From Sphingobacterium sp. (GTDB lineage: Bacteria; Bacteroidota; Bacteroidia; Sphingobacteriales; Sphingobacteriaceae), in assembly GCA_031286695.1 (NCBI GenBank), contig JAITTY010000005.1, positions 124,001 to 188,000 on the forward strand: a DNA stretch of 64,000 bases, in the 5' to 3' direction. The translations under genes were made by a program, and so were the position numbers. The notes under the pieces are model-generated. The model saw only the letters and a list, made by a program, of their open reading frames with translations, had not been told where the DNA came from and did no database searches. Of the stretch, positions 8,210-16,893 are shown piece by piece. Each line of letters opens with the position of its first letter. Position 1 is the first letter of the stretch.

Positions 8210-8959
8210 ATGGATTTTAGAACACAGATAATAAATGCATCAGCAGAGAGTTATGAAAAATTTCTGCCGCATATTTCTGTGGACACCGTTGTTTTTGGCT
8301 TTGACCAGGGCTCCCTCAGAATTCTTTTGCTTAAAATGAATTACAACAAGGAATGGTTTCTTCCGGGAGGTTACGTAGGCAAAAATGAGGATACGGACGA
8401 GGCTGTCAAGCGTGTTCTCCATGAACGGTCCGGCGTAAAAGATATCTTTCTGGAAGAATTTGCTGTATTTGGAAATCCTCAGCGTAACCAACAGTCCTTT
8501 GCTGACTACCCTGATACGCTCTGGAACAAACAGCGTTTTATCTCGATAGGCTACTATGCTTTGGTCAACTACACCCATGTCGTCCCTCAGCCGGATGCTT
8601 TAAGCGAAACTTGTCAGTGGGTTGATTTCAAAGAGGTGGCAGCACTAAACATCACTATGGATCATCGCAGCATGATCAACAAAGCGCTACAGGTCCTGCG
8701 TGAAAGACTTTCCCATAAACCGATAGGCTACAATTTATTGCCCGAAAAATTCACACTGCCTGAACTGCAGGGACTCTATGAAACCCTGCTCGGCAAAAAA
8801 CTTAATCGTGGTAATTTCTATCGCAAAATGAAAAATATTGGTATTCTTCTAAAACTCGACGAACAGCGGAAAGGCGGAGCTCATAAAGCTCCCGACCTCT
8901 ACAGATTCAATCTGGATGTGTATAACAGTATTTTACAAGAAGGCTTAAATACTTGGTAA
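8210..8959 (+). CDS. Nudix-domain transcriptional regulator (NrtR/AraR-like)
   Basis: I chose the ATG at 8210 (249 residues, MDFRTQ) because AGAAGGA precedes it. An in-frame ATG at 8168 would add 14 hydrophobic residues that do not fit. Residues 25-160 form a Nudix fold. The Nudix box (about 54-76) is degenerate: the expected REUXEE reads RVLHER, losing key metal-binding glutamates, so it probably binds rather than hydrolyses its ligand. The C-terminal part (about 160-240, 'LPELQGLYETLLGKKLNRGNFYRKM') matches the winged-helix domain of NrtR-family regulators. Bacteroides AraR is a known sugar-sensing relative. It is divergent from the GH3 gene, which it probably regulates in response to a sugar or sugar phosphate. 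Confidence 0.85.
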   Translation: MDFRTQIINASAESYEKFLPHISVDTVVFGFDQGSLRILLLKMNYNKEWFLPGGYVGKNEDTDEAVKRVLHERSGVKDIFLEEFAVFGNPQRNQQSFADYPDTLWNKQRFISIGYYALVNYTHVVPQPDALSETCQWVDFKEVAALNITMDHRSMINKALQVLRERLSHKPIGYNLLPEKFTLPELQGLYETLLGKKLNRGNFYRKMKNIGILLKLDEQRKGGAHKAPDLYRFNLDVYNSILQEGLNTW

Positions 8960-9014
8960 TATTAGCTAACTTCCTTGTCCTACCTTTTGCATACTGCCAT
9001 CCCTATTTCGATTT

Positions 9015-9380
9015 TTACGCAATATACTTGTTAACAATGTTTTCGAGATCTTCCAAATCAAACGGTTTAGACAAAAAATCATCTGCTCCGGCACGATCTG
9101 CCAGGGATTGAATATCATTGTTTGCCGACACGTAAATTACGGGAATATGGCTAAACCGCTCATCCGCCTTTAACAGCCTCGTCGCTTCAACCCCACCAAT
9201 ATTTGGAATCCAGTTATCCATTAAGATGAGGTCTGGCTCAGCAGATTCTACCTTCTGGATAATATCATGGGAAGTTTCGGAAACTTCAACCCGGAACCCC
9301 AAATCTGTCAAAACAACTGTTATGACCTCCAAAATAATGGTATCGTCCTCAAATATCAATACAGTTTTTGTTTTACTCAT
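9015..9380 (-). CDS. Single-domain response regulator
   Basis: The 121-residue protein is a lone receiver domain: acidic pocket 'IFEDDT', phosphoacceptor in 'DLILMDNWIP', Thr/Ser switch in 'VIYVSAN', and Lys in 'FLSKPFD'. There is no output domain, so it probably relays phosphate or acts through protein contact. It is the last gene of the leftward signalling cluster, 71 bp after cheR. The nearby kinases are the likely phosphodonors. Confidence 0.85.
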   Translation of the reverse strand: MSKTKTVLIFEDDTIILEVITVVLTDLGFRVEVSETSHDIIQKVESAEPDLILMDNWIPNIGGVEATRLLKADERFSHIPVIYVSANNDIQSLADRAGADDFLSKPFDLEDLENIVNKYIA

Positions 9381-9451
9381 ATATATTAGTTTATGTACCC
9401 GTCTTTGTCCTAGCCGCTAATACAAAATAGATTCTGTCAGCACGCATACGC

Positions 9452-10282
9452 CTATAAGGTATAAAGTTTTTTCCAAATTTTTTGATCCCCCACGGCCGTA
9501 AAGTTATGCTGAATACTTGAAAAACGTATCGTTTCTTTACTACCCAAAGCCAAATATCCTAAATTTTCTAGACTCGCGTCGAATAATTTAAAAACACGCT
9601 CCTGTAGATCCTTATTAAAATAGATCAGCACATTACGGCACAATATCAATTGAAAGCTGTTAAAAGAAGTATCGGACACCAGATTATGGGTAGATAAAAT
9701 CATTTTTTGTTTCAAATCCGCATTGAATTTAGCCCATTCATAGTTTGCCGTATAATATTTCGAAAAGTCCTGCTTTCCGCCAGATTCAATATAATTTTCC
9801 GAGAAAGATTTTATCTGACTCAATGGATACACACCATTCCGGGCAATTTCAAGCACCCGAGGATTAATATCCGTTGCATAAATCAACGACTTATGATGCA
9901 GATTGGCCTCTTTTAGTAAAATTGACATCGAATAAGCTTCTTCACCCGTGGAGCAGCCTGCAATCCAGACACGCACTAAAGGGTACGTACCTAATTGCGG
10001 TAAAATTTCCTCCCGTAATTGGCGAAAGAATAATGGATCCCGAAACATCTCGGTTAAATTGACTGTAATCTCCTCTACAAAGTGCTGCAAAAACGTCGGA
10101 TTATCCTTTAATGCAAAGCGAAGTTCAGCAAAACTTGCCAAACGATCATTCGTCATAATCCGATTGATCCTCCTCTTCATCGAGGCACGGCTATATTGCA
10201 AAAAATCATAGCCGTAATCCCGGTAGATATCTTCAAGTAAAATATCTATCTCATGGTCTTTTATAATATTATAGCCCAACAT
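9452..10282 (-). CDS. cheR: CheR-type MCP methyltransferase
   Basis: The 276-residue protein has the CheR N-terminal helical domain (about 1-75), then the SAM-binding domain with 'VWIAGCSTGEEAYS' (105-118), the acidic 'IYATDIN', and the conserved 'LILCRNVLIYF' near the end. CheR methylates glutamates of chemoreceptors. In non-chemotaxis clusters of Bacteroidota it often sits with hybrid kinases. Its start codon follows the stop of the upstream receiver gene with no gap, so the two are coupled. No CheB methylesterase or receptor is in the window. Confidence 0.9.
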   Translation of the reverse strand: MLGYNIIKDHEIDILLEDIYRDYGYDFLQYSRASMKRRINRIMTNDRLASFAELRFALKDNPTFLQHFVEEITVNLTEMFRDPLFFRQLREEILPQLGTYPLVRVWIAGCSTGEEAYSMSILLKEANLHHKSLIYATDINPRVLEIARNGVYPLSQIKSFSENYIESGGKQDFSKYYTANYEWAKFNADLKQKMILSTHNLVSDTSFNSFQLILCRNVLIYFNKDLQERVFKLFDASLENLGYLALGSKETIRFSSIQHNFTAVGDQKIWKKLYTL

Positions 10283-10654
10283 TTAAATTAACCGTTCAAT
10301 TTCCCCCATCAATTTATCGACATCGATCGGCTTCGAAACATAGGACTGCGCGCCGGCATCCAAGCATTTCTCCCGGTCTCCACTCATGGCCTGTGCCGTC
10401 ACAGCAATAACCGGAAGTCTGTCAATAAAGCTCGAATTACGAATCAGCCGAATCGCCTCATAGCCGTCAATTTCAGGCATCATCATGTCCATCAGCACCA
10501 GCACAATATCCTGATTGGTCTCCAGAAGCCGAATCGCTTCATGTGCATTCGTACTGCTCAATACCTGATATCCCTTCGCTTTCAAAGTCAAACGCAAAGC
10601 AAAAATATTACGTTGATCGTCGTCCACGATTAATATTACCTTATTCTGATCCAT
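10283..10654 (-). CDS. Single-domain response regulator
   Basis: The receiver starts at MDQNKVILIVDDD, so I place the start at 10654 (123 residues). A longer frame to 10768 would add 38 residues that only overlap the kinase gene. Landmarks are the acidic pair 'IVDDD', phosphoacceptor 'VLMDMMMPEIDG', 'VIAVTAQAM' and 'YVSKPID'. It closely resembles the third receiver of the upstream hybrid kinase ('VLMDMMMPEMDG', 'DYISKPVD'), suggesting origin by duplication. It lies between the hybrid kinase (13 bp gap) and cheR (abutting). Confidence 0.85.
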   Translation of the reverse strand: MDQNKVILIVDDDQRNIFALRLTLKAKGYQVLSSTNAHEAIRLLETNQDIVLVLMDMMMPEIDGYEAIRLIRNSSFIDRLPVIAVTAQAMSGDREKCLDAGAQSYVSKPIDVDKLMGEIERLI

Positions 10655-10667
10655 ATAGCCGTTATCC

Positions 10668-13600
10668 TCAATTTTCATATAACCATACACGCAATAAAGA
10701 TAGCAGCTGATCGATATCCACCGGCTTCGAGATATAATCCGAGGCTCCCGCCTGGATACATTTTTCACGATCTCCGATCATCGACTTTGCCGTCACCGCG
10801 ATGATAGGTAATCTTGCGTAATCTGCCTGCTGTCTGATGTTCTTGATCGTCTCATAGCCATCCATCTCCGGCATCATCATATCCATCAGCACGATATCAA
10901 TCGGTTCACCCGACGCCAGTACCTCCAAAGCTTCCTTGCCATCCATGGCCGGAATCACCTTTACCTGAAATTTCTCTAAAGCTTTAGTCATCGAGAAAAT
11001 ATTACGCACATCATCGTCAGCAACAAGAACCTTCTTGCCTTTCAATACATCAGTCAAAGCTCCAAGTCCGTTATTCTTCCTTCTTGCTTCATCTGAATTG
11101 TTGACTTCGATCAAATGGAGAAACAGGCCTACCTCATCCAGAATACGTTGATAGGAATGCGCCGTTTTTACGACAACAGAATCTGCGTATTTCTTAATTT
11201 TCAATTCTTCAGCCTTGGACAGATTCTTTCCTGTAAAGATAATAATCGGCAGATTCTCCAGTCCTTCGTGCTGTTTGATCGCTTCCAATGTATGATACCC
11301 CATTTCATCAGGTACCCCCATATCCAGGATCACACAGTCCACATCCGCTGTACGTAATGCCGTAATACTATCCTCTACATTATCTTTTACTTCAAGGGAT
11401 ATATTAAAACTACTTAAGAAATAAGATAATGCGCTTGCATGCTTTGGATTTTCCTCAACAATAAGAACCTTTTTCGGTGAACGGCTTAGGGCCGACTCAA
11501 TCTTTTGAAAAACCGAAGTCATTTGTTCCAGCGCAACGGGTTTATTAATAAAATCGATCGCTCCTTTTAGCAAACTTTCTTTTTTCACCTCGAGCGAAGA
11601 CATAATATGCACCGGAATATGCCGCGTCCCCTTATTGCCTTTCAATTGATCCATGACAGCCCATCCATCCATAATAGGCAATTGAATATCAAGCAAAATA
11701 GCTACAGGATGATATTTCTGCGCTGCTGGGAGCGCATGGTCACCACGAACAACAACGACTCCCTTATACTTTTGCGTGTGCATATATTTTAACAGTGCCT
11801 TGGCAAAATTAACATCATCCTCCACAATCAAAATCACCTTATCTCCTTCCAAGATCGCATCCCGATCATCCGGAATCTCCTCCGGTATTCTTATTGTGAC
11901 CGGATTATAGGTTTCTTCTTTAACAATTTCGATCACCTCTTCCACTTCCGAAGAGATCTCTTCAACCAATTGTTGTTCTTTGGTCAAGATTGCTTTGACT
12001 TCGGCTTTGAACTTGGGAATAACAAATAAAAATGTACTTCCTTTGCCTTCTTCGCTTTCCAGCCTGATCTCTCCACCTAGCAAACGCGCTATCTCACGGC
12101 TAATGGAAAGCCCCAGCCCTGTACCGCCGAACTTCCTCCTCGTCGAACCATCTGCCTGCTGAAAAGCTTCAAAAATAATTTTCTGCTTTTCGAGTGGTAT
12201 ACCGATGCCTGAATCGACTACGGCGAATACCAATCGGTCTGTATCATTTGGATCTTCATAAATTTCCAGGCGTACCACGCCTTCTTTTGTAAATTTGATT
12301 GCATTTGAAATCAAATTACGAAGTACCTGGTCGATACGAAGACGATCTCCCTGAAATCTTCCACTGATCTCATCCTGGATTTTCGTTTTGAAAATCAGGC
12401 CCTTTTCCTGCACAATTGGTGAAAACAGGCTATTCAAATCTGACATAATATCATTCAGATCCAGTGACTCATATTCCAGGGTCATTTTGCCCGATTCGAT
12501 TTTGGATAGATCCAGAATCTCATCGATCAGTGTCAGCAAACTTGTCCCTGAACTCTGAATAACTTTAGCAGATTCAATCTGGTCCGAATTTAAGTTTTCC
12601 TCTACGTTCTCAGCAAGCAGGCGTGATAGCAGCAATATTGAGTTAAGCGGTGTACGCAGTTCGTGGGACATATTCGCCAAAAACTCCGATTTATATTTGG
12701 TACTTAAAGCCAGCTCTTCTGCTTTATGCTGAATTTCCTGATTCCGTTCGGCAATCATCAGATTCTTATCCTCAAGCAATCGCGAGCGTTCTTCCAGTTC
12801 TTGATTGGACTGCATCAGTTCCTCATGCTGCACTTTAAGCTCTTCTTCCGACGACTGCAAGCGCAACGTCTGAGCCTCCAATTCCGTATTTAGGCTTTCA
12901 AGCTCGGCATGCTGCGTTAACAGCTCTTCAGATTGCACCTGCGTTTCCTCCAGTAAAGTTTGAATCTTCGCCCTTCCTTTTGCCGAGACCAGTGCAATGC
13001 CGATCTGGCGGGCACATTCAGTCAGAAATTTATGCTCTACCGCTGTAAAATCCTCCATTTGACCAATTTCCATCACACCCAGCACTTGGTCTTCAACCAA
13101 CATTGGCAAGAAAAGGATATGCTGCACGTTGATCTTCCCATTGGCAAAACTGACGACATAGTCCGTAGTATTTAGATTATGTAGTGTCTTAGATTCCCGG
13201 TCAATAAATACTTGCCCAACATAACCTTCCCCTGGTAAAAAATATTTTTGTACCTGCGTATCCAAACCGTATGACCCGGATAGCTCCAACTTCTCCTCAT
13301 TGAAAATATAGATCGCCCCACTAACGGCTTCTGTGTAACTGATAAGACTTTTGATGGAATCTGTAGCAATAATCTCCTCACGCTTGTTGCCCACCAACCC
13401 CGTATAGAGTTTTGCGTAACCCGTATGCAACCAGTCGTTGTCTGTAAGCTGGTCAAACGATTTCTTCAATGATTTGGACATTCTATTAACCGATTTGGCG
13501 ATTGCTCCCAGATCATCATCTTCAACCTCTTCTGCCTTAACATCATAATCTCCCAGTGCGATGCGGTTCGTAATCTTCTGAACCAAATTTAACCGTCTAG

Positions 13601-14270
13601 AAATAGCCTCATCTTTCTCCCGCAATGATTTTTCAAGCGCAGCGCGTTTCAAGAAATCGGCACGTAATCTAAAATAAAAATAGGTTGTGATAATAAGGGA
13701 AAGCAGTGCACTGATGACAATGAACAGGGTGGTAATAAACGAGGAATTATCCAAATTAGCTGACTTCTTATCAATATTATCGTCCTCATAATGAATAATA
13801 TCTTTGATAATTGCCCGACACTTATCCATAGCCATTTTACTTTCATCCAAATGTGCTAAGCTGACAGTGCCCCCCTTTCTTTTTATATCCACAGACTCTT
13901 TAAGGACATCCAGCCGCCATTGTGCAGCAGTCAGAAGGCTATCAACCCGAACCTTTTGTACCGGATCCGACTTGGTAAGCGCTGTAATCTCCTCCAATTC
14001 CAAAGGGAGACTTTTCAGTGCCATATTAAAAGGCTCCAGGTAATTTTCCTTACCTGTCAAAAGAAAACCTCTATTTCCTGTTTCAGCACCCTGCAACGAA
14101 TTGATCAACGTATTTGCCGTACTTATGATCTTTCTTGTAACGGCAAGCTCCTGACGGTGTCTATTCTGTTCCTGGATACCGACATAGGATGCCGCAGAAC
14201 TTACGAGTAAGACGATCAGCGAAAAACCTATCCCAATCGTTAAATTATTGATTGTCTTATTATTTGGCAT
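10668..14270 (-). CDS. Hybrid sensor histidine kinase (CHASE3-HAMP-GAF-HK-three receivers)
   Basis: This 1200-residue inner-membrane kinase has TM1 (about 12-31), a CHASE3-like sensor with 'QGAETGNRGFLLTG' (60-73), TM2 (about 179-200), HAMP (about 201-270) and a GAF domain (about 290-430). A long Glu/Gln-rich coiled coil (435-525) follows, then HisKA with 'MSHELRTPLNS' (His536) and the ATPase domain ('NLISNAIKFT', 'DSGIGIP', 'GTGLGLS'). Three receivers follow at about 830-945, 950-1065 and 1083-1200. Each keeps a phosphoacceptor Asp ('LLDIQLPIMDG', 'ILDMGVPDEMG', 'LMDMMMPEMDG'). The 11-bp overlap with the upstream kinase indicates coupling. The ligand is unknown. Confidence 0.92.
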   Translation of the reverse strand: MPNNKTINNLTIGIGFSLIVLLVSSAASYVGIQEQNRHRQELAVTRKIISTANTLINSLQGAETGNRGFLLTGKENYLEPFNMALKSLPLELEEITALTKSDPVQKVRVDSLLTAAQWRLDVLKESVDIKRKGGTVSLAHLDESKMAMDKCRAIIKDIIHYEDDNIDKKSANLDNSSFITTLFIVISALLSLIITTYFYFRLRADFLKRAALEKSLREKDEAISRRLNLVQKITNRIALGDYDVKAEEVEDDDLGAIAKSVNRMSKSLKKSFDQLTDNDWLHTGYAKLYTGLVGNKREEIIATDSIKSLISYTEAVSGAIYIFNEEKLELSGSYGLDTQVQKYFLPGEGYVGQVFIDRESKTLHNLNTTDYVVSFANGKINVQHILFLPMLVEDQVLGVMEIGQMEDFTAVEHKFLTECARQIGIALVSAKGRAKIQTLLEETQVQSEELLTQHAELESLNTELEAQTLRLQSSEEELKVQHEELMQSNQELEERSRLLEDKNLMIAERNQEIQHKAEELALSTKYKSEFLANMSHELRTPLNSILLLSRLLAENVEENLNSDQIESAKVIQSSGTSLLTLIDEILDLSKIESGKMTLEYESLDLNDIMSDLNSLFSPIVQEKGLIFKTKIQDEISGRFQGDRLRIDQVLRNLISNAIKFTKEGVVRLEIYEDPNDTDRLVFAVVDSGIGIPLEKQKIIFEAFQQADGSTRRKFGGTGLGLSISREIARLLGGEIRLESEEGKGSTFLFVIPKFKAEVKAILTKEQQLVEEISSEVEEVIEIVKEETYNPVTIRIPEEIPDDRDAILEGDKVILIVEDDVNFAKALLKYMHTQKYKGVVVVRGDHALPAAQKYHPVAILLDIQLPIMDGWAVMDQLKGNKGTRHIPVHIMSSLEVKKESLLKGAIDFINKPVALEQMTSVFQKIESALSRSPKKVLIVEENPKHASALSYFLSSFNISLEVKDNVEDSITALRTADVDCVILDMGVPDEMGYHTLEAIKQHEGLENLPIIIFTGKNLSKAEELKIKKYADSVVVKTAHSYQRILDEVGLFLHLIEVNNSDEARRKNNGLGALTDVLKGKKVLVADDDVRNIFSMTKALEKFQVKVIPAMDGKEALEVLASGEPIDIVLMDMMMPEMDGYETIKNIRQQADYARLPIIAVTAKSMIGDREKCIQAGASDYISKPVDIDQLLSLLRVWLYEN

Positions 14271-15744
14271 CTACAGGTAAATTTAATGGTAAGGTAAAAT
14301 AAAATGTGGCACCTTGCCCATCCGAACTTTCAACGGCGATATTCCCCTGATGGCTACGGATAATTTCGGCGCAGATATAAAGGCCTATACCAAGCCCCTG
14401 AAAATCAAAGGAGGTTTCTTCCACGCGATAAAATTTCTCAAACACATCAGCTTGTTTCTCTGCGGGTATCCCAATTCCAAAGTCAGTAACACTGATTTTC
14501 ACAGCATCTCCTACAATGCGGCAATCGACAATGACCTTCTCTGTTCCGGCAGCATATTTATAAGCATTCGTTAAAAAGTTAACCAATACCTGCTCGAGAC
14601 GAATCTCATCGCCATAAACAAGCAAATCGGAAATATCACCCTCTCGGTAAAGGACCATATTGCTTTGGTCATGCGTCTGTACAATGGAATCAACAGCGCT
14701 CCTGACCATATGTTCAAGCGAAAACACTTTCTTATTGATGACCAGTTTGCCATTGTCTATCTTTGACAAGTCCAGCAGATCACTGATTAGACTATTGAGT
14801 TTATCAACTTGCCCTTGAACTCTATGCACATATTTTGACTCAGGACTTTCTTCCTCGAGTCTGAGCTTACGATCCAGCAGTTGCATATACGCCTTGATGC
14901 TCGTTAAAGGAGTCTTCAATTCGTGGCTGGCAATGCTCAGAAATTCATCTTTCTCTTTTTCTGCGCGCTTCTGCGCATCAATATCGGTAAACGTTCCCAC
15001 CCAGTTGCTCTCGCCATTTTCTAAGATTGGCCATACACGCAACAACTGGTATGAATATTCGCCACAAATACGCTTTTTCAGACGGACTTCCATCTCCAGC
15101 GGCTCACCAGATTGGAGGCTGGCCTGAAGTTCGGCAGCAATCGGACGGTCACCCGGGTAGGTCTGCGGAAAAATAGTGGCATCGTCGGAAAACTGAAACC
15201 AGCGCCCATTGACAAAATCAATATTCCCGCGGTTATCGCAGGTAAATGCGATTTGAGGAAGCGACTCCAAAAGCGTATGCAGATAGTCTACCTTCGAACG
15301 TAGTTCTTTTTGCGCCTGCTTACGCCGCTCCACCTCAAGCTCCAATGTTTGCTGGACTTCTTTGAGCGCTTGCGTCTGCTCATATAAACGATAAAATGTC
15401 TTGACCTTCAGCATCAGAATATCTGGATCAACAGGTTTGGTAACATAATCCAAACCACCTGAATCATATCCTTTTGTAATAAAACGTTTATCTGTATTGA
15501 CAGCTGACAAAAATATAATCGGAGTTTCCTTCGTCTTACTAAACCCGGCAATATTTTCAGCAACCTCAAAGCCGTCCATATCGGGCATCTGAACATCCAA
15601 TATGATTAAGGCATAATTATATTTTAAGATCTTTTTTAATGCTTCTTCGCCAGATTGAGCGGTATCAACTTTAAAATTTTTGGATTCCAGTAATTTTTGT
15701 AAAGAGTAAATATTATCCGGATTATCATCGACAATTAATATCAT
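14260..15744 (-). CDS. Receiver-PAS-histidine kinase
   Basis: The 494-residue soluble protein begins with a receiver ('ILIVDDNPDNIYSLQ', phosphoacceptor in 'LIILDVQMPDMDG'). A short coiled coil (about 120-150), a PAS domain (about 155-255, 'SLPQIAFTCDNRGNIDFVNG'), HisKA ('IASHELKTPLTS', His near 275) and an ATPase domain ('FLTNAYKYA', 'DFGIGIP', 'GLGIGLYI') follow. With an N-terminal receiver and no membrane segment, it probably takes phosphate or a signal from another kinase and passes it on. It is the first gene of the leftward signalling operon. Confidence 0.9.
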   Translation of the reverse strand: MILIVDDNPDNIYSLQKLLESKNFKVDTAQSGEEALKKILKYNYALIILDVQMPDMDGFEVAENIAGFSKTKETPIIFLSAVNTDKRFITKGYDSGGLDYVTKPVDPDILMLKVKTFYRLYEQTQALKEVQQTLELEVERRKQAQKELRSKVDYLHTLLESLPQIAFTCDNRGNIDFVNGRWFQFSDDATIFPQTYPGDRPIAAELQASLQSGEPLEMEVRLKKRICGEYSYQLLRVWPILENGESNWVGTFTDIDAQKRAEKEKDEFLSIASHELKTPLTSIKAYMQLLDRKLRLEEESPESKYVHRVQGQVDKLNSLISDLLDLSKIDNGKLVINKKVFSLEHMVRSAVDSIVQTHDQSNMVLYREGDISDLLVYGDEIRLEQVLVNFLTNAYKYAAGTEKVIVDCRIVGDAVKISVTDFGIGIPAEKQADVFEKFYRVEETSFDFQGLGIGLYICAEIIRSHQGNIAVESSDGQGATFYFTLPLNLPVDAK

Positions 15745-15888
15745 AGCGAGTTAAAACTTAGAATCAAGGTTAACAAATCTAAAAAAATTATACGAATACC
15801 ACCAATAGAATTGCTCAATCGTATAGGCAAATTGAAAAGGAAGCAAATAAGCAAAACTTTAGTCTCCCAAAGCCTGTTTTAATGAAAT

Positions 15889-16890
15889 ATGATACGTTTT
15901 ACATCCAAAGGCATATATTGTGTTCCGGGCAAATTCTATCTTGACCCCTGGAAACCAGTTGACTTAGCGGTTATTTCACATGGGCATGCCGACCATGCCC
16001 ATTGGGGAATGAAAAAATACCTGTGCCATCATTTTACAGTCAATATTCTGCGGAGCCGGATTGGGCCCGATATACATGTTCAAGGTATTGCCTACAATGA
16101 AGCAGTGCTGATCAACGGCGTAAAGGTTTCCCTGCATCCTGCAGGTCATATTATTGGTTCAGCGCAGATTCGCCTCGAATACAAAGGTAAAGTCGTCGTT
16201 TTCACGGGCGATTACAAAATTCAGGATGATGGCTTATCCACCGCATTCGAACCCATCAAATGCCATGAACTCATTACAGAGAGTACATTTGGTCTTCCCA
16301 TCTACCGCTGGGAATCGATAGCGATGCAAAATGAACGCTTACAGAACTGGATCAGAGACAATCAAAGCAATAAAAAAACATCGGTATTTATCGGCTATTC
16401 CTTAGGCAAATCTCAGCGTATTCTAAATGCCGTACATGAGATGGGTCCTGTCTATGTTCATTATAGTATCGCCAAGCTGAATGAAGCCTATAGCCAGGCC
16501 GGAATAAAATTACCTCCTTACCAGGTCGCAGATCTAAAATCGGACATCAAAGTGCTCGACAATCAGATTGTCCTCCTACCACCTGCTTTGCTAGATAGCC
16601 AGCTCCTGCAGAAAATACCCCATGCCGCCCATGCGATCTGTTCGGGATGGATGCAGATTCGTGGAGCACGACGCTGGCGCAGTGCAGACGCAGGGTTTGC
16701 AATCAGTGACCATGCCGATTGGCAGGGCTTATTGCAGGCGGTACGTGGCAGCGCTGCCGAAAAAGTATATGTCACACACGGACAGACAGCTACATTTGCC
16801 AAATACCTCAATGAAATAGGTATTGAGGCCGAAGAGGTGAAGACACAATATGGCGATGAAGAGGACCCTCAAACCCAAACAACGGAATAG
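15889..16890 (+). CDS. Ligase-associated DNA exonuclease (metallo-beta-lactamase fold)
   Basis: The 333-residue protein carries the HxHxDH metal motif 'SHGHADHA' (31-36) and later 'LHPAGHIIGSAQI' and 'FTGDYK', the pattern of the beta-CASP/SNM1-like subgroup. A stretch near residue 170 ('SVFIGYSLGKSQRI') and late 'ISDHADW' and 'VTHGQ' complete the site. Family members associated with ATP-dependent ligases are annotated as mRNA 3'-end processing-like DNA exonucleases and are thought to trim damaged DNA ends. It is the first gene of a tight four-gene module, 3 bp before the ligase. Confidence 0.9.
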   Translation: MIRFTSKGIYCVPGKFYLDPWKPVDLAVISHGHADHAHWGMKKYLCHHFTVNILRSRIGPDIHVQGIAYNEAVLINGVKVSLHPAGHIIGSAQIRLEYKGKVVVFTGDYKIQDDGLSTAFEPIKCHELITESTFGLPIYRWESIAMQNERLQNWIRDNQSNKKTSVFIGYSLGKSQRILNAVHEMGPVYVHYSIAKLNEAYSQAGIKLPPYQVADLKSDIKVLDNQIVLLPPALLDSQLLQKIPHAAHAICSGWMQIRGARRWRSADAGFAISDHADWQGLLQAVRGSAAEKVYVTHGQTATFAKYLNEIGIEAEEVKTQYGDEEDPQTQTTE

Positions 16891-16893
16891 CCT

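Noticed and set aside
10655..10768. 38-residue N-terminal extension of the receiver at 10283
   Set aside because: It overlaps the hybrid kinase C-terminus and adds no domain; the receiver fold begins at the Met at 10654.
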